64,000 bases of DNA from Sulfitobacter delicatus (lineage in GTDB: Bacteria; Pseudomonadota; Alphaproteobacteria; Rhodobacterales; Rhodobacteraceae). A program made the translations under genes and the position numbers. Each line of letters begins with the position of its first letter. The first letter of the stretch is position 1. This document shows, one piece after another, positions 33,701 through 45,039 of the stretch. The notes below the pieces were generated by a model. The model saw only the letters and a program-made list of their open reading frames with translations. It did no database searches and was not told the DNA's origin. The stretch covers positions 256,754 to 320,753 of the forward strand of contig NZ_FNBP01000003.1 in assembly GCF_900102535.1 (NCBI RefSeq), read 5' to 3'.

Positions 33701-35992
33701 ATGCGTGCAATCTGTCTTGGCGGCGGCCCTGCGGGGCTGTACTTCGCGATCTCGCTGAAACTGCGTCAGCCCGATGCTGATGTGACCGTGCTCGAGCGCA
33801 ACCGCGCCGATGATACATTCGGTTGGGGCGTGGTGCTCTCGGACGAAACGCTCGACAATCTGGAAGCCAACGATCCTGTCTCGGCCAAGGAAATCCGCAG
33901 CCATTTCGCCTATTGGGACGACATTGCCCTACATCATAAGGGCAATACGATCCTGAGCTCCGGCCACGGTTTCTGCGGCATCGGGCGCAAGCGGCTCTTG
34001 CTGATCCTGCAGGAACGGGCGCGCGAGTTGGGCGTGAACCTGCAGTTTGAGACCGAAGTCAAAGCCGCCTCCGAATATATGAACGACTACGATCTGGTGG
34101 TTGCGGCGGACGGGCTGAATTCCAAAACTCGCATGGAGTTCGAAGACACCTTTAAGCCCGACATCGACGTGCGCCGCTGCCCCTTTGTCTGGCTCGGCAC
34201 GCACCAAAAATTCGACAACGCCTTCACCTTCATCTTTGAGAAGACCGACAAGGGCTGGATCTGGGTCCACGCCTATCAGTTCGACAAGGACACGGCGACT
34301 TTCATCGTCGAATGCAGCCAAGACACCTTTGACGCCTACGGCTTTGGCGAAAAGACCCAAGAAGAGACCATCGCGATCTGTGAGGAGATCTTCAAAGACC
34401 ACTTGGGCGGCCACAAGCTGATGACCAACGCCACGCATATCCGCGGCTCGGCTTGGATCAAATTCCCCCGCGTGCTCTGCGAAAACTGGAGCCATGAGAA
34501 TGTCGTGCTCTTGGGCGACGCCTCGGCCACCGCGCATTTCTCGATCGGCTCGGGCACGAAACTGGCGCTGGAATCGGCGATCTCGCTGGCGAAACACGTC
34601 AGTGATGACGCCGATCTGCCCACAGCCTTTGAGAAATACGAAGAGGCGCGGCGGCTGGAAGTGCTGCGCCTGCAATCAGCGGCGCGCAACTCGGTCGAGT
34701 GGTTCGAGGATGTCGAGCGCTATCTCGACCTCGACCCGGTGCAACTGAACTATTCCATGCTGACCCGCAGCCAGCGGATCAGCCATGAAAACTTGCGCGA
34801 ACGAGACGCGAAGTGGTTGGAAGGTGCCGAGAAATGGTTCCTCGAACAGGCGGGTGCCGACACCAACGGCCCGGTCCGCGCCCCGATGTTCGCGCCGTTC
34901 CAACTGCGCGAGATGAAGCTCAACAACCGCATCGTCGTCTCGCCCATGGCGCAATACAAAGCCGTCGACGGCTGCCCGACCGACTGGCACCTCGTGCACT
35001 ACGCCGAACGCGCCAAAGGCGGGGCAGGGCTGGTCTATACCGAGATGACCTGCGTCTCGCCCGAAGGCCGCATCACGCCGGGCTGTCCCGGTCTCTATGC
35101 GCCCGAGCATGAGGCCGCGTGGCAGCGTCTGACCGATTTCGTCCATGCCGAGACTGAGGCTAAAATCTGCTGCCAGATCGGCCATTCGGGGCGCAAAGGC
35201 TCGACCCAACTGGGTTGGGAAGAGATGGACGCGCCGCTGAAGGCTGGCAACTGGGACACCATTTCCGCCTCCGCGATCCCATGGTCCGAGAACAACGCCG
35301 TGCCCAAGGCGGCGACCCGCGAGGACATGGACAAGATCCGCGACGAATTTGTCGAAGCCACCCGCATGGCCGAACGCGCCAACTTCGACATGGTCGAACT
35401 CCACGCGGCCCACGGCTACCTGATCTCCTCCTTCATCTCGCCGCTGTCGAACCAACGCGAGGATGAGTATGGCGGCAGCTTGGAAAACCGCATGCGCTAC
35501 CCGCTGGAAGTCTTCAAAGCGATGCGCGACGCATGGCCCGAGGAAAAGCCCATGGCGGTCCGCATCTCGGCCAATGACTGGGTCGAAGAGGACGGCGTCA
35601 CCCCCGAAGAAGCCGTTAAAATCGCCCGCATGTTCAGCGAGGCGGGGGCGGACATCATCGACGTCTCCGCAGGCCAGACCTCCAAACAAGCGCAACCGGT
35701 CTATGGCCGCATGTTCCAGACCCCGTTCAGCGACCGCATCCGCAACGACGGCGGCATCAAGACCATGGCCGTGGGCAATATCTATGAGGCCGACCACGTC
35801 AACTCGATCCTGATGGCGGGCCGCGCCGATCTGGTCTGCCTCGCCCGTCCGCATCTGGCCGATCCTTACTGGACGCTTCATGCTGCGGCCTCCATCGGCG
35901 ACCGTCATGCCGACTGGCCGCTGCCTTACGGCCCCGGTCGCGATCAGGCGTGGCGTCTGGCGGACCGTGCCGCCGAAATGGAGAAAGTATGA
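33701..35992 (+). CDS. Bifunctional 2-aminobenzoyl-CoA (salicylyl-CoA-type) monooxygenase/reductase
   Basis: A 763-residue fusion. Residues 1-375 are a flavin monooxygenase ([16 protein letters not shown] motif at 7-19, [32 protein letters not shown]). Residues 390-763 are an old-yellow-enzyme NADH:flavin oxidoreductase ([43 protein letters not shown]). This architecture belongs to 2-aminobenzoyl-CoA monooxygenase/reductase, which hydroxylates and reduces the ring without a ring-cleaving dioxygenase. Annotation pipelines often call it salicylyl-CoA 5-hydroxylase. The kynureninase and CoA-ligase genes downstream favour aminobenzoyl-CoA. It overlaps the SDR gene by four bases. Confidence 0.9.
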   Translation: MRAICLGGGPAGLYFAISLKLRQPDADVTVLERNRADDTFGWGVVLSDETLDNLEANDPVSAKEIRSHFAYWDDIALHHKGNTILSSGHGFCGIGRKRLLLILQERARELGVNLQFETEVKAASEYMNDYDLVVAADGLNSKTRMEFEDTFKPDIDVRRCPFVWLGTHQKFDNAFTFIFEKTDKGWIWVHAYQFDKDTATFIVECSQDTFDAYGFGEKTQEETIAICEEIFKDHLGGHKLMTNATHIRGSAWIKFPRVLCENWSHENVVLLGDASATAHFSIGSGTKLALESAISLAKHVSDDADLPTAFEKYEEARRLEVLRLQSAARNSVEWFEDVERYLDLDPVQLNYSMLTRSQRISHENLRERDAKWLEGAEKWFLEQAGADTNGPVRAPMFAPFQLREMKLNNRIVVSPMAQYKAVDGCPTDWHLVHYAERAKGGAGLVYTEMTCVSPEGRITPGCPGLYAPEHEAAWQRLTDFVHAETEAKICCQIGHSGRKGSTQLGWEEMDAPLKAGNWDTISASAIPWSENNAVPKAATREDMDKIRDEFVEATRMAERANFDMVELHAAHGYLISSFISPLSNQREDEYGGSLENRMRYPLEVFKAMRDAWPEEKPMAVRISANDWVEEDGVTPEEAVKIARMFSEAGADIIDVSAGQTSKQAQPVYGRMFQTPFSDRIRNDGGIKTMAVGNIYEADHVNSILMAGRADLVCLARPHLADPYWTLHAAASIGDRHADWPLPYGPGRDQAWRLADRAAEMEKV

Positions 35993-36720
35993 GCCATATC
36001 GTCATCACCGGCGGAGGCTCTGGCGTGGGCGCCGAGATCGCCCATGCCGTGGCTAAAAGCGGCGCCAAAGTTACCATCATGGGCCGCCGCGAAGCACCTC
36101 TGCGCGAGCAAGGGCTGCCGTTTCAGACCTGCGACGTGACCGACGCGGATGCTGTGCAAACGGCCTTCGCCGCCGCGCGCGCCGCGAACGGCCCGATCAC
36201 CGGCGTCATCGCCAATGCAGGCGCCGCCCACTCCGCCCCATTCGACAAGATCACCGCGCAGGACATGAGCGACATGCTCGCCGTGAACGTCACTGGCGTG
36301 TTCAATGTCTGGCAAGCCGCACTCGCCGAGATGAAAGAGGCCAAGCAAGGCCGCCTCATCGCCGTGGCCTCCACCGCCGGGCTCAAGGGCTACCCCTATG
36401 TAGCGGGCTATGTCGCGGCGAAACACGGAGTCGTTGGCCTGACCCGCGCGCTTGGGCTGGAACTGGCGCGCACGGGCATCACCGTCAACGCGATCTGCCC
36501 CGGCTTCATCGACACGCCGCTTCTGGAACGCTCGGTGGAGAACATCACTACCAGCACCGGCAAATGCGCCGATGAAGCTCGCGCCCTGCTGAAACGCGCC
36601 AGCCCCCAGAACCGCTTTGTGGAGACCTCCGAGGTCGCCGCCGCCGCCCTCTACTTGCTGTCCGACGCGGCAGCGGCAGTCAACGGGCACACGCTGTCCC
36701 TATCGGGGGGCGAGGTGTGA
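35989..36720 (+). CDS. SDR-family oxidoreductase (probable 3-hydroxyacyl-CoA dehydrogenase type)
   Basis: A 243-residue short-chain dehydrogenase: nucleotide motif [12 protein letters not shown] (about 6-17), NAGAAHS, catalytic Ser (VASTAG), YVAAKHG for the usual YxxxK (Tyr and Lys present) and [10 protein letters not shown]. It is placed between the aminobenzoyl-CoA monooxygenase and the hydratase/dehydrogenase genes, suggesting oxidation of a hydroxyacyl-CoA ring intermediate. The start at 35989 overlaps the upstream stop (ATGA). Confidence 0.85.
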   Translation: MSHIVITGGGSGVGAEIAHAVAKSGAKVTIMGRREAPLREQGLPFQTCDVTDADAVQTAFAAARAANGPITGVIANAGAAHSAPFDKITAQDMSDMLAVNVTGVFNVWQAALAEMKEAKQGRLIAVASTAGLKGYPYVAGYVAAKHGVVGLTRALGLELARTGITVNAICPGFIDTPLLERSVENITTSTGKCADEARALLKRASPQNRFVETSEVAAAALYLLSDAAAAVNGHTLSLSGGEV

Positions 36721-37178
36721 GCGACGCGGCCAAAGATCGCCTGCGCCTCTGGCTACGCCTTCTGAAGGTCGTGCGCGGCATCGAGCAGGACCTGCGCGAC
36801 GAGCTCCGCCGCGCGCATAACACGACCCTGCCGCGCTTTGATGTAATGTCGGCCCTGTCGCGCCACCCCGAGGGGCTGAAGATGAGCCAACTGTCCGGGG
36901 TGCTGCGGGTGTCCAACGGCAATGTCACCGGCATCGCCGACCGGCTGAGCGAAGAAGGCTTGGTCGAGCGCATCCCCGTGCCCGGCGACCGTCGCGCCAT
37001 GATGCTGCGGCTGACCTCAGAGGGCGCGACAGAGTTCGCCCGTCAGGCCGAGGCACATCAGGACTGGATCAACGAAAAACTGCGCGACGTCTCGCCCGAA
37101 GACGCCCGCGCCATGGCAGCACGGCTACAGGCCTTCGCCGCCAAGTCAGAACAAAAGGAACAAGTAAATGCGCAGTGA
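36717..37178 (+). CDS. MarR-family transcriptional regulator
   Basis: A 153-residue winged-helix protein ([42 protein letters not shown]). It uses a GTG start overlapping the SDR stop by four bases and overlaps the hydratase gene by 11 bases, so it is embedded in the operon and produced along with it. MarR proteins in aryl-CoA pathways commonly respond to the CoA thioester; that ligand is inferred. Confidence 0.85.
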   Translation: MSDAAKDRLRLWLRLLKVVRGIEQDLRDELRRAHNTTLPRFDVMSALSRHPEGLKMSQLSGVLRVSNGNVTGIADRLSEEGLVERIPVPGDRRAMMLRLTSEGATEFARQAEAHQDWINEKLRDVSPEDARAMAARLQAFAAKSEQKEQVNAQ

Positions 37179-37968
37179 TGTCAAACACTTCCAATGCGAA
37201 ATTAAAGACCGTATCGCCACCGTACGGCTGGACCGCCCCGACCGTAAAAACCCGCTGACTTTTGACAGCTACGCCGAACTGCGCGATTGGTTCCGCGATC
37301 TGGTCTATGCCGATGACGTCGATGTGGTGATCTTCGGCTCCAATGGTGGCAACTTTAGCTCCGGCGGCGATGTGCATGATATCATTGGACCTTTGACCCG
37401 AATGAACATGAAGGAACTGCTGCGTTTCACCCGTATGACCGGCGATCTGGTCAAAGCGATTGTGAACTGCGGCAAGCCTGTCATCGCCGCTGTGGATGGC
37501 GTTTGCGTCGGCGCTGGCGCTATCATTGCCATGGCCTCCGACCTGCGTCTGGCCACGGCAGAGGCCAAGACGGCCTTCCTCTTCACCCGTGTCGGCCTCG
37601 CGGGCTGCGACATGGGCGCCTGCGCAATCCTGCCGCGCATCATCGGCCAGACCCGGGCGGCGGAACTGCTCTACACCGGGCGCGCAATGACGGCGGAGGA
37701 AGGCGAACGCTGGGGCTTCTACAACCGGCTGGTCACCGGCGAAACGCTGGAAGATGAAGCGCTGAAACTGGCGCAGAAAATTCAGGCAGGCCCGAATTTT
37801 GCGCATATGATGACCAAGACGATGCTGGCGCAGGAATGGGCGATGTCCATCGAACAAGCGATCGAAGCCGAAGCGCAGGCACAGGCGATCTGCATGCAGA
37901 CCGGCGATTTCGAGCGCGCTTACAATGCCTTTGTCGCCAAAGAGCGTCCGGTTTTTGAGGGCGACTGA
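37168..37968 (+). CDS. Enoyl-CoA hydratase/isomerase family protein
   Basis: A 266-residue crotonase. Oxyanion-hole segments are SSGGDVHD (about 63-70) and [20 protein letters not shown] (about 111-130). The [15 protein letters not shown] stretch lacks the usual catalytic glutamates of 2-enoyl-CoA hydratase, so the reaction could be ring-CoA hydrolysis or isomerisation. The context is CoA-bound aminobenzoate breakdown. GGAAC lies upstream of the ATG at 37168. Confidence 0.85.
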   Translation: MRSDVKHFQCEIKDRIATVRLDRPDRKNPLTFDSYAELRDWFRDLVYADDVDVVIFGSNGGNFSSGGDVHDIIGPLTRMNMKELLRFTRMTGDLVKAIVNCGKPVIAAVDGVCVGAGAIIAMASDLRLATAEAKTAFLFTRVGLAGCDMGACAILPRIIGQTRAAELLYTGRAMTAEEGERWGFYNRLVTGETLEDEALKLAQKIQAGPNFAHMMTKTMLAQEWAMSIEQAIEAEAQAQAICMQTGDFERAYNAFVAKERPVFEGD

Positions 37969-38014
37969 AGTGATCCAAAGCCAAATGATAAAACTACGCG
38001 GGGAGGCGTAAACC

Positions 38015-39166
38015 ATGGCTGACAAGAGTTTTCTCGACTGGCCGTTCTTTGAGCCGCGCCACAAGGAACTGGCACTGGCGCTGGACGACTGGGCCGGCAA
38101 AGAACTGGTGAATGTCGATCACGGTGACACCGACAGCGCCTGCCGCGATCTGGTGACGATGATGGGCCAAGACGGCTGGCTGCGCCACAGCGGCGCCGAG
38201 GGCGACGAGGTGCTCGACGTCCGCACGCTCTGCCTGATCCGCGAAACACTGGCGCGCCACGACGGGTTGGCGGATTTTGCCTTTGCCATGCAAGGGCTTG
38301 GCACCGGGGCGATCTCTCTGTTCGGGACCGATGAGCAAAAGGCCGAATGGCTGCCCAAGACGCGCTCGGGGCAGGCGATCTCGGCCTTTGCGCTCACTGA
38401 GCCGCAATCCGGCTCCGACGTGGCCAACTCCACCATGACAGCCAAGGCGGACGGTAACGGCTATGTGCTCGACGGCCGCAAGACGTGGATCTCTAATGGC
38501 GGCATCGCCGACGTTTACACCGTCTTCGCCCGCACCGGCGAAGCACCGGGCGCCAAGGGGCTCTCAGCCTTCATCGTGCCCGCCGACACGCCCGGGCTGA
38601 AGGTAGAGGAACGCCTCGAAGTCATGGCCCCACACCCGCTGGCCACACTGCATTTCGACGGCGTAAAACTGCCCGGCTCGGCGCTTTTGGGCGAGGCGGG
38701 GCGCGGCTTTGCCATCGCCATGTCGGTCCTCGACGTCTTCCGCTCCACCGTCGCCGCCGCCGCTCTGGGCTTTGCCCGCCGCGCGCTGGACGAAGCACTG
38801 GCCCGCGTGACCTCCCGGCAGGTGCAAGGCGCGCCCCTGAGCGAGTTGCAGATGGTCCAAGGCCATATCGCCGATATGGCGCTCGACGTTGATGCCGCTG
38901 CCTTGCTCGTCTACCGCGCCGCCTGGACCAAGGACAGCGGCGCGCCGCGCGTCACGCGCGAGGCGGCGATGGCGAAGCTCTTTGCCACCGATCAGGCGCA
39001 GAAGGTCATCGACAAAGCCGTCCAACTGCACGGCGGCGACGGTGTGCGTAATGGGGAGGCAGTCGAGCGACTTTACCGCGAAATCAGGGCCTTGCGCATT
39101 TACGAAGGCGCGTCGGACGTGCAACGTGTTGTCATCGCGCGCCAGACATTGGGAGCCATGGGATGA
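38015..39166 (+). CDS. Acyl-CoA dehydrogenase family protein
   Basis: A 383-residue FAD-dependent acyl-CoA dehydrogenase: [20 protein letters not shown] (about 127-146), [19 protein letters not shown], a [19 protein letters not shown] helix and [37 protein letters not shown] near the C-terminus, containing the catalytic-base glutamate region. The gene overlaps the CoA-ligase gene by four bases. It likely oxidises a CoA intermediate after dearomatisation. Confidence 0.88.
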   Translation: MADKSFLDWPFFEPRHKELALALDDWAGKELVNVDHGDTDSACRDLVTMMGQDGWLRHSGAEGDEVLDVRTLCLIRETLARHDGLADFAFAMQGLGTGAISLFGTDEQKAEWLPKTRSGQAISAFALTEPQSGSDVANSTMTAKADGNGYVLDGRKTWISNGGIADVYTVFARTGEAPGAKGLSAFIVPADTPGLKVEERLEVMAPHPLATLHFDGVKLPGSALLGEAGRGFAIAMSVLDVFRSTVAAAALGFARRALDEALARVTSRQVQGAPLSELQMVQGHIADMALDVDAAALLVYRAAWTKDSGAPRVTREAAMAKLFATDQAQKVIDKAVQLHGGDGVRNGEAVERLYREIRALRIYEGASDVQRVVIARQTLGAMG

Positions 39167-40785
39167 AGCTGTACCAAAGTGCACATGAAGACACTTTCGC
39201 CCGCGACAACCTGCCGCCGATGGACCAATGGCCAGAGTTCAACCTCTCTATATTTAACTACCCTGAGCGCTTGAATGTCGGCGTCGAACTCACTGATTCT
39301 ATGGTGGGAAGGGGATTCGGAGATCGAACTGCCCTGATTGGCAACGGTCGCCGTCGCACCTACAAGGAACTGGCGGATTGGACAAACCGATTGGCCCGCG
39401 CCATGGTGGAAGACCTCGGGTTGAAGCCCGGCAACCGCGTCCTGATCCGCTCGGCCAACAACCCGGCAATGGTGGCCTGCTGGCTGGCGGCGAGCAAGGC
39501 CGGGGCGGTGGTGGTCAACACCATGCCTATGTTGCGTGCCGGCGAGCTTTCGGCGATTGTCGATAAGGCTGAGATCAGCCATGCCTTCTGCGATACGCGG
39601 CTGATGGACGAGATGACGACTTGCGCGAAGTCGTCTAAGTATCTCAAGACCGTTGTCGGCTTTGACGGGACCAGCAACCATGACGCCGAGTTGGACCGTT
39701 TGGCGCTGGAAAAACCGGTGCAGTTCGAGGCCGTGCAAACATCACAAGACGATGTGGCGCTGCTTGGGTTCACCTCAGGAACGACGGGTAACCCCAAGGC
39801 AACAATGCATTTTCATCGCGATCTCCTGATCATCGCGGATGGCTATGCGCGTGAGGTGCTCGGCGTCACACCGGAAGACATTTTTGTCGGCTCGCCGCCC
39901 TTGGCCTTTACCTTTGGCCTTGGCGGCCTCGCGGTCTTCCCCCTGCGCTTTGGCGCGGCGGCAACGCTGCTGGAAACCGCCAGCCCGCCCAATATGATCG
40001 AGATCATCGAGAAGTATAAGGCGACCGTCTGTTTCACCGCGCCTACGGCCTACCGTGCCATGTTGCAAGCGATGGAAGAAGGTGCGGACCTCAGCAGCCT
40101 TCGCGCCGCTGTCTCTGCCGGAGAAACGCTGCCTGCGCCAGTCTATCACGAATGGCAAGAAAAGACCGGAAAGCCCATGCTCGATGGCATCGGCGCGACG
40201 GAGATGCTGCATATCTTTATTTCCAACCGTTTCGACGACCACCGCGCCGCCTGTACGGGCAAGCCGGTGACCGGGTATGAGGCGCGGGTGATCGATGCCG
40301 TGGGCAATGAGGTCCCGCGCGGTGAAGTGGGCCGTCTGGCCGTGCGGGGGCCGACAGGGTGCCGCTATCTCGGCGATAAGCGGCAGGCGGATTATGTGAA
40401 AGACGGCTGGAACATCACCGGCGACAGTTTCACCATGGACGAAGACGGCTATCTGCATTTCGCGGCCCGCAATGACGACATGATCATCAGTTCCGGCTAC
40501 AACATCGCGGGTCCGGAGGTTGAGGCGGCCTTGCTAAGCCATCCTTTCGTCAGCGAATGCGGGGTGGTTGCCGCCCCGGATGAGGCGCGGGGCTCTATCG
40601 TTCAGGCGCATGTGGTTCTCGTCGAGGGCACTGCCGAAGATGCCTTGACGATCAAGACCTTGCAGGATCATGTTAAGGCAACGATCGCGCCCTATAAATA
40701 TCCGCGCGACATCCGCTTCCTCAAGGAACTACCGAAAACCGCCACCGGAAAAATCCAGCGGTTCGCACTGAGAGAGGGCAAATGA
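39163..40785 (+). CDS. Aryl-CoA ligase, probable 2-aminobenzoate (anthranilate)-CoA ligase
   Basis: A 540-residue adenylate-forming ligase of the benzoate/2-aminobenzoate-CoA ligase group. Motifs: [17 protein letters not shown] (about 202-218), [42 protein letters not shown] and [15 protein letters not shown] with the catalytic lysine. The GATEML motif and the size are shared with benzoate-CoA ligases. Adjacent tryptophan dioxygenase and kynureninase supply anthranilate, which makes this the likely substrate. It overlaps kynA by four bases. Confidence 0.85.
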   Translation: MKLYQSAHEDTFARDNLPPMDQWPEFNLSIFNYPERLNVGVELTDSMVGRGFGDRTALIGNGRRRTYKELADWTNRLARAMVEDLGLKPGNRVLIRSANNPAMVACWLAASKAGAVVVNTMPMLRAGELSAIVDKAEISHAFCDTRLMDEMTTCAKSSKYLKTVVGFDGTSNHDAELDRLALEKPVQFEAVQTSQDDVALLGFTSGTTGNPKATMHFHRDLLIIADGYAREVLGVTPEDIFVGSPPLAFTFGLGGLAVFPLRFGAAATLLETASPPNMIEIIEKYKATVCFTAPTAYRAMLQAMEEGADLSSLRAAVSAGETLPAPVYHEWQEKTGKPMLDGIGATEMLHIFISNRFDDHRAACTGKPVTGYEARVIDAVGNEVPRGEVGRLAVRGPTGCRYLGDKRQADYVKDGWNITGDSFTMDEDGYLHFAARNDDMIISSGYNIAGPEVEAALLSHPFVSECGVVAAPDEARGSIVQAHVVLVEGTAEDALTIKTLQDHVKATIAPYKYPRDIRFLKELPKTATGKIQRFALREGK

Positions 40786-41609
40786 GCACCTTCGACGAAG
40801 CCTCAAAAGGCGCCAAAATGAGTTTCGCCAAGGACAAGTCCTATGGCGATTACCTTGGGCTGGACCAGATCCTTACCACTGAAAACCCGCTCGACATGGC
40901 GCATGATGGGCTCTTGTTCATCATCCAGCACCAGACCTCCGAGTTGTGGATGAAGCTGGCGATCCATGAGTTGACCGCCTGCCGGGAAGCGCTGCAAGCC
41001 GGGGAATTGCGGCAGAGTTTCAAGATGTTGACCCGCGTGGCGCGAATTTTCGAACAGCTCAATTCCGCATGGGACGTGCTGCGCACAATGACACCAAGCG
41101 AATATACCGCCTTTCGCCCCTATCTGGGCGCGTCTTCGGGGTTTCAGTCTTACCAATACCGGCTGATCGAATACCTACTGGGCAACCGCATCGCGGCGCT
41201 AACGAAATTGCATGAGCATACGCCGGAGCCCCATGCCGCACTGGTGGCCGAGATGGAGAAGCCGAGCCTTTATCAGGTGGCGATTGACCTGATGTGCGAG
41301 CGCATGGGCGAGGCCCCCTTGGGCGGCGCGCCGGAGGCGAAGGGCTGGACGCCCAAGCAAGAGGTGCAAGACCTTTGGCAGAAGGTTTATGAAGACCCGA
41401 CAACCCATTGGGAACTTTACGAATTGGCCGAAAAGCTGGTCGATCTCGAAGACTACTTCCGGCGGTGGCGGTTCAACCACGTCACCACCGTGGAACGTAT
41501 CATTGGTTTCAAGCGCGGCACCGGGGGCACCTCTGGTGTGACCTATCTGCGCAAAATGCTCGAAGTGGAACTCTTCCCCGAGCTTTGGCATGTCAGAGGA
41601 GCATTGTAG
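40782..41609 (+). CDS. kynA: Tryptophan 2,3-dioxygenase
   Basis: A 275-residue heme dioxygenase converting L-tryptophan to N-formylkynurenine. Signatures: [11 protein letters not shown] (about 21-31), [19 protein letters not shown] (distal His and Phe), [20 protein letters not shown] and the C-terminal [31 protein letters not shown] with the heme-ligand histidine. It is the first enzyme of the kynurenine branch and is directly followed by kynureninase. Confidence 0.96.
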   Translation: MSTFDEASKGAKMSFAKDKSYGDYLGLDQILTTENPLDMAHDGLLFIIQHQTSELWMKLAIHELTACREALQAGELRQSFKMLTRVARIFEQLNSAWDVLRTMTPSEYTAFRPYLGASSGFQSYQYRLIEYLLGNRIAALTKLHEHTPEPHAALVAEMEKPSLYQVAIDLMCERMGEAPLGGAPEAKGWTPKQEVQDLWQKVYEDPTTHWELYELAEKLVDLEDYFRRWRFNHVTTVERIIGFKRGTGGTSGVTYLRKMLEVELFPELWHVRGAL

Positions 41610-42800
41610 GTGTCTAACGTATTGAAAAAAGAAGCCTTCGTCCTGCCTGAGGGCGTCATCTACCTCGACGGAAACTCGCTCGGCCCGCTGCCCAAGGCGG
41701 CCGCTGCGCGGGTTCAGGAGATGATCGCCGACGAATGGGGCCAGATGCTGATCCGCGGCTGGAACCAAGCCGGTTGGATGGAGCAGCCCACGCGCGTGGG
41801 CAATATGGTCGCGGGCATTGTCGGCGCGCCGGAAGGCTCGGTCGTTATGGGCGACACGCTGTCGATTAAGGTCTTTCAGGCGTTAGCTTCGGCGGTAAAA
41901 CTGCGGCCCTGTCGCAAGGTGATCCTGTCGGACAGCGGCAACTTCCCTTCGGACCTCTATATGGCCGAAGGCTTGGTCGGGCTGCTTGAGCAGGGCTATG
42001 AGCTTCGCACCGTGGCGCCCGAAGAGGTCAAAGACGCGATCAACGAAGACATCGCCGCCGTGATGCTGACCGAGGTCGATTACCGCACCGGGCGCAAGCA
42101 TGACATGAAGGCGATGACCGAGCTGACCCACGCCAATGGCGCGGTGATGGTCTGGGATCTTGCGCATTCGGCGGGCGCTCTGCCGGTCGATCTTGAGGGC
42201 AGTAACTGCGAATTTGCGGTCGGTTGCACCTATAAATATCTCAACGGCGGCCCGGGCGCGCCGGGCTTCATCTATGTGCGCCCCGATCTGGCGGATGAGG
42301 TGCAACCGGCGCTTGCCGGGTGGCTGGGGCACCGGCAGCCCTTTGCCTTTGAAGAGAATTACCAGCCTGGTAAGGGGATCGAGCGGATGCGCGTCGGCAC
42401 GCCGCCGGTGATCCAGCTGACCGCGCTTGAGGTCGCGATGGAGCTTTGGGCTGACGTTGACATGCAAGAGCTGCGCGCGGCCTCCATCGCGCTGCAAGAG
42501 CAGTTCATCGAAGAGATCGAGCGCGACGTGCCGCAATTGACCCTCGCCAGCCCGCGCAACAGCGCCGAGCGGGGCAGTCAGGTGTCGTTCCGCTTTGAAG
42601 AAGGCTATGCCGCGATGCAGGCGGTGATTGACCGCGGCGTGATCGGCGACTTCCGCGCGCCGGACATCATGCGCTTTGGTTTCACGCCGCTTTATCTCGA
42701 CGCTGAGGATGTCTCCAAGGCCGCCGCGATTATTCGCGATGTGATGGAAAACCGGCTCTGGGACAACGAAAAATACAAGACCCGCGCAAGGGTGACCTGA
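41610..42800 (+). CDS. kynU: Kynureninase
   Basis: A 396-residue PLP enzyme splitting kynurenine into anthranilate and alanine. Signatures: YLDGNSLGPLPKAA near residue 20, WDLAHSAGALPVDL, and CTYKYLNGGPGAPGF with Lys209 as the cofactor lysine, followed by the GHRQPFAF region. The GTG start abuts the kynA stop. No kynurenine formamidase (kynB) lies next to it or elsewhere in the window, so formylkynurenine hydrolysis must be supplied from another locus. Confidence 0.95.
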   Translation: MSNVLKKEAFVLPEGVIYLDGNSLGPLPKAAAARVQEMIADEWGQMLIRGWNQAGWMEQPTRVGNMVAGIVGAPEGSVVMGDTLSIKVFQALASAVKLRPCRKVILSDSGNFPSDLYMAEGLVGLLEQGYELRTVAPEEVKDAINEDIAAVMLTEVDYRTGRKHDMKAMTELTHANGAVMVWDLAHSAGALPVDLEGSNCEFAVGCTYKYLNGGPGAPGFIYVRPDLADEVQPALAGWLGHRQPFAFEENYQPGKGIERMRVGTPPVIQLTALEVAMELWADVDMQELRAASIALQEQFIEEIERDVPQLTLASPRNSAERGSQVSFRFEEGYAAMQAVIDRGVIGDFRAPDIMRFGFTPLYLDAEDVSKAAAIIRDVMENRLWDNEKYKTRARVT

Positions 42801-42887
42801 CAGGGTCAATTCCCCTCGCTAAGCTGGCTAAACGACCCAACAAAGCGGGCCCGTCAAAGAGGCCCAAACCAATCAAGGGAGAACGAA

Positions 42888-44033
42888 ATGAAGATGAAAA
42901 CACTCGTGATGGCGGCCTCGGTCGCGGCACTGGCGGCAGGCGGCGCATGGGCCGAAGAGGGCAAGGTCAAGGTCGGCATGATCACCACCCTTTCGGGCGG
43001 CGGCGCGGGCCTTGGCATCGACGTGCGCGACGGCTTTATGCTGGCGGCCAAGATGGCGGGCAATGAGAACCTTGAGGTGGTCATCGAAGACGACCAGCGC
43101 AAGCCCGAGATCGCCGTGCAACTGGCCGACAAAATGATCCAGTCCGAGAAGGTCGACGTGATGACCGGCATCATTTGGTCGAACCTCGCAATGGCCGTGG
43201 TGCCGGCGGCGACGGCGCAGGGCAAGTTCTACCTCAGCCCCAACGCTGGCCCCTCTGCGCTGGCGGGCAAGGGCTGCAACAAGCTTTACTTCAACGTCGC
43301 ATGGCAGAACGACAACCTGCACGAAGCGGCAGGCGCTTACGCCAATGACGCAGGTTACAAGAACACCTTCATGCTGGCCCCGAACTACCCAGCGGGCAAG
43401 GACGCGTTGACGGGCTATAAGCGCACCTATAAGGGCGAAGCCGCGGGTGAGGTCTATACCGATCTGGGCCAGACCGACTATGCCGCCCAGATCGCGCAGA
43501 TACGCGCTTCGGGTGCCGACAGTGTCTTCTTCTTCCTGCCGGGCGGCATGGGGATCTCCTTCCTCAAGCAATACGCCAACTCGGGCGTCGATCTGCCTGT
43601 CGTCGGCCCGGCCTTCAGCTTTGACCAAGGCATCTTGCAGGCTGTGGGCGAAGCCGCGCTTGGCATCAAGAACGCCAGCCAGTGGAACAAGGACCTCGAT
43701 AATGAGGCGAACAAAGAGTTCGTGGCGGCTTTCCAAGAGGAATACGACCGTCTGCCGTCACTCTATGCCAGCCAGGGCTACGACACCGCGAACCTGCTGC
43801 TGAGCGCGATGGACAAGGCTGATGTCTCTGACGAGGACGCCTTCCAAGCGGCGCTGAAGGAAGCGGATTTCGCCTCTGTCCGGGGCAAGTTCAGCTTTGG
43901 CAACAACCAGCATCCGATTCAGGATTACTACGTCCGCGAAGTGGTGAAGGAGGGCGATGTTTACACCAACAAGCTCGTCGGCCCCTCGCTGACCGATCAC
44001 GCTGACGCCTACGCGGCTGACTGCAAGATGTAA
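42888..44033 (+). CDS. ABC transporter substrate-binding protein (branched-chain amino acid/aromatic type)
   Basis: A 381-residue LivJ-like periplasmic protein with signal peptide (1-21, cleaved after GAWA). Features: VGMITTLSGGGAGLGIDVRDGF, DDQRKPEIAVQLADKMI and FLPGGMGISFLKQYANSG. It heads a complete five-component importer located directly behind the tryptophan/anthranilate genes. The substrate is probably an aromatic compound of this pathway (tryptophan, kynurenine or anthranilate) rather than leucine; this is inference from position. A strong hairpin follows the gene. Confidence 0.85.
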   Translation: MKMKTLVMAASVAALAAGGAWAEEGKVKVGMITTLSGGGAGLGIDVRDGFMLAAKMAGNENLEVVIEDDQRKPEIAVQLADKMIQSEKVDVMTGIIWSNLAMAVVPAATAQGKFYLSPNAGPSALAGKGCNKLYFNVAWQNDNLHEAAGAYANDAGYKNTFMLAPNYPAGKDALTGYKRTYKGEAAGEVYTDLGQTDYAAQIAQIRASGADSVFFFLPGGMGISFLKQYANSGVDLPVVGPAFSFDQGILQAVGEAALGIKNASQWNKDLDNEANKEFVAAFQEEYDRLPSLYASQGYDTANLLLSAMDKADVSDEDAFQAALKEADFASVRGKFSFGNNQHPIQDYYVREVVKEGDVYTNKLVGPSLTDHADAYAADCKM

Positions 44034-44041
44034 TCCTTTGC

Positions 44042-44064
44042 GGCCCCGGCGGAGCGTCGGGGCC
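44042..44064 (+). terminator. Hairpin behind the binding-protein gene
   Basis: Seven-base stem GGCCCCG / CGGGGCC eight bases after the stop, without a T-tract. It probably stabilises the binding-protein message relative to the permease genes, as also seen between choX and choW. Confidence 0.5.
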
Positions 44065-44120
44065 GACATTTCCACGCATTGACGCCGGGCATCGTCCGGC
44101 GCGCCGGGAGGCTTTGCCAA

Positions 44121-45038
44121 ATGTCACTCATCCTGCTCATAGAACAGGTGCTTAACGGGGTCCAATCCGGGATCATGCTGTTCCTGATGGCGGCGGGCCT
44201 CACACTGATTTTCGGGGTGATGGGGCTAATCAATCTCGCCCATGGGTCGCTCTATATGGTCGGTGCCTTTGCGGCGGCGGCGGTGGCGGCGGCGACCGGC
44301 TCGTTTTTGCTGGCGCTGGTCGCGGCCTTGGCAGCGGCGGCGCTCGCGGGTTGTCTGATCGAAATGACGGTGATCCGCAGGCTTTATGACCGCGACCACC
44401 TTGACCAAGTCCTCGCAACCTTCGCGCTGATCCTGATCTTTTCTGAGGGCACGCGGTTCCTCTTTGGCTCCTTCCCGCTGTTTCTCGACATTCCCTCGGC
44501 GCTGTCGGGCCCCGTGATGCTGCCGGGTGGCATTCAATATCCGCTGTACCGTCTGGTGATCATCGGCGTCGGTCTGGCGATTGCGGCGGGTCTTTTCCTG
44601 CTGATCGCCCGCACCCGCATCGGGATCCAGATCCGAGCAGGCGAGGCCGACCGCGAAATGATCGCCGCCCTCGGCGTTGACATTGCCAAGCTCTACACGC
44701 TGATTTTCGCGCTCGGCGCCGCACTGGCCGGACTGGCGGGCGCGTTGGTCGGCGCAATCCAGTCGGTGCAGGTGGGCATGGGCGAGCCGGTGCTGATCCT
44801 CGCCTTCGTGGTCATCGTCATCGGTGGCATCGGCTCGATCAAAGGTGCGCTCATCGGCGCGCTGTTGGTGGGGCTGACCGACACGCTCGGCTCGGTGCTG
44901 CTGCCGCTGCTTTTCGCCAACTTCATGGAAGCCTCTGCGGCCACCTCGGTCGGCTCATCGCTGGCCTCCATGTCGATCTACATTCTCATGGCGGGGGTCT
45001 TGTTGTTCAAACCCACCGGCCTGTTCGGGGAGGCGTAA
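44121..45038 (+). CDS. Branched-chain-type ABC transporter permease (LivH family)
   Basis: A 305-residue permease with about eight membrane helices. LivH signatures: QVLNGVQSGIMLFLMAAGLTLIFGVMGLINLAHG at the N-terminus and AFVVIVIGGIGSIKGALIGALLVG near residue 240. The ATG at 44121 was chosen; the longer in-frame TTG start lies in the spacer after the hairpin. It ends one base before the LivM gene. Confidence 0.9.
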   Translation: MSLILLIEQVLNGVQSGIMLFLMAAGLTLIFGVMGLINLAHGSLYMVGAFAAAAVAAATGSFLLALVAALAAAALAGCLIEMTVIRRLYDRDHLDQVLATFALILIFSEGTRFLFGSFPLFLDIPSALSGPVMLPGGIQYPLYRLVIIGVGLAIAAGLFLLIARTRIGIQIRAGEADREMIAALGVDIAKLYTLIFALGAALAGLAGALVGAIQSVQVGMGEPVLILAFVVIVIGGIGSIKGALIGALLVGLTDTLGSVLLPLLFANFMEASAATSVGSSLASMSIYILMAGVLLFKPTGLFGEA

Positions 45039-45039
45039 G

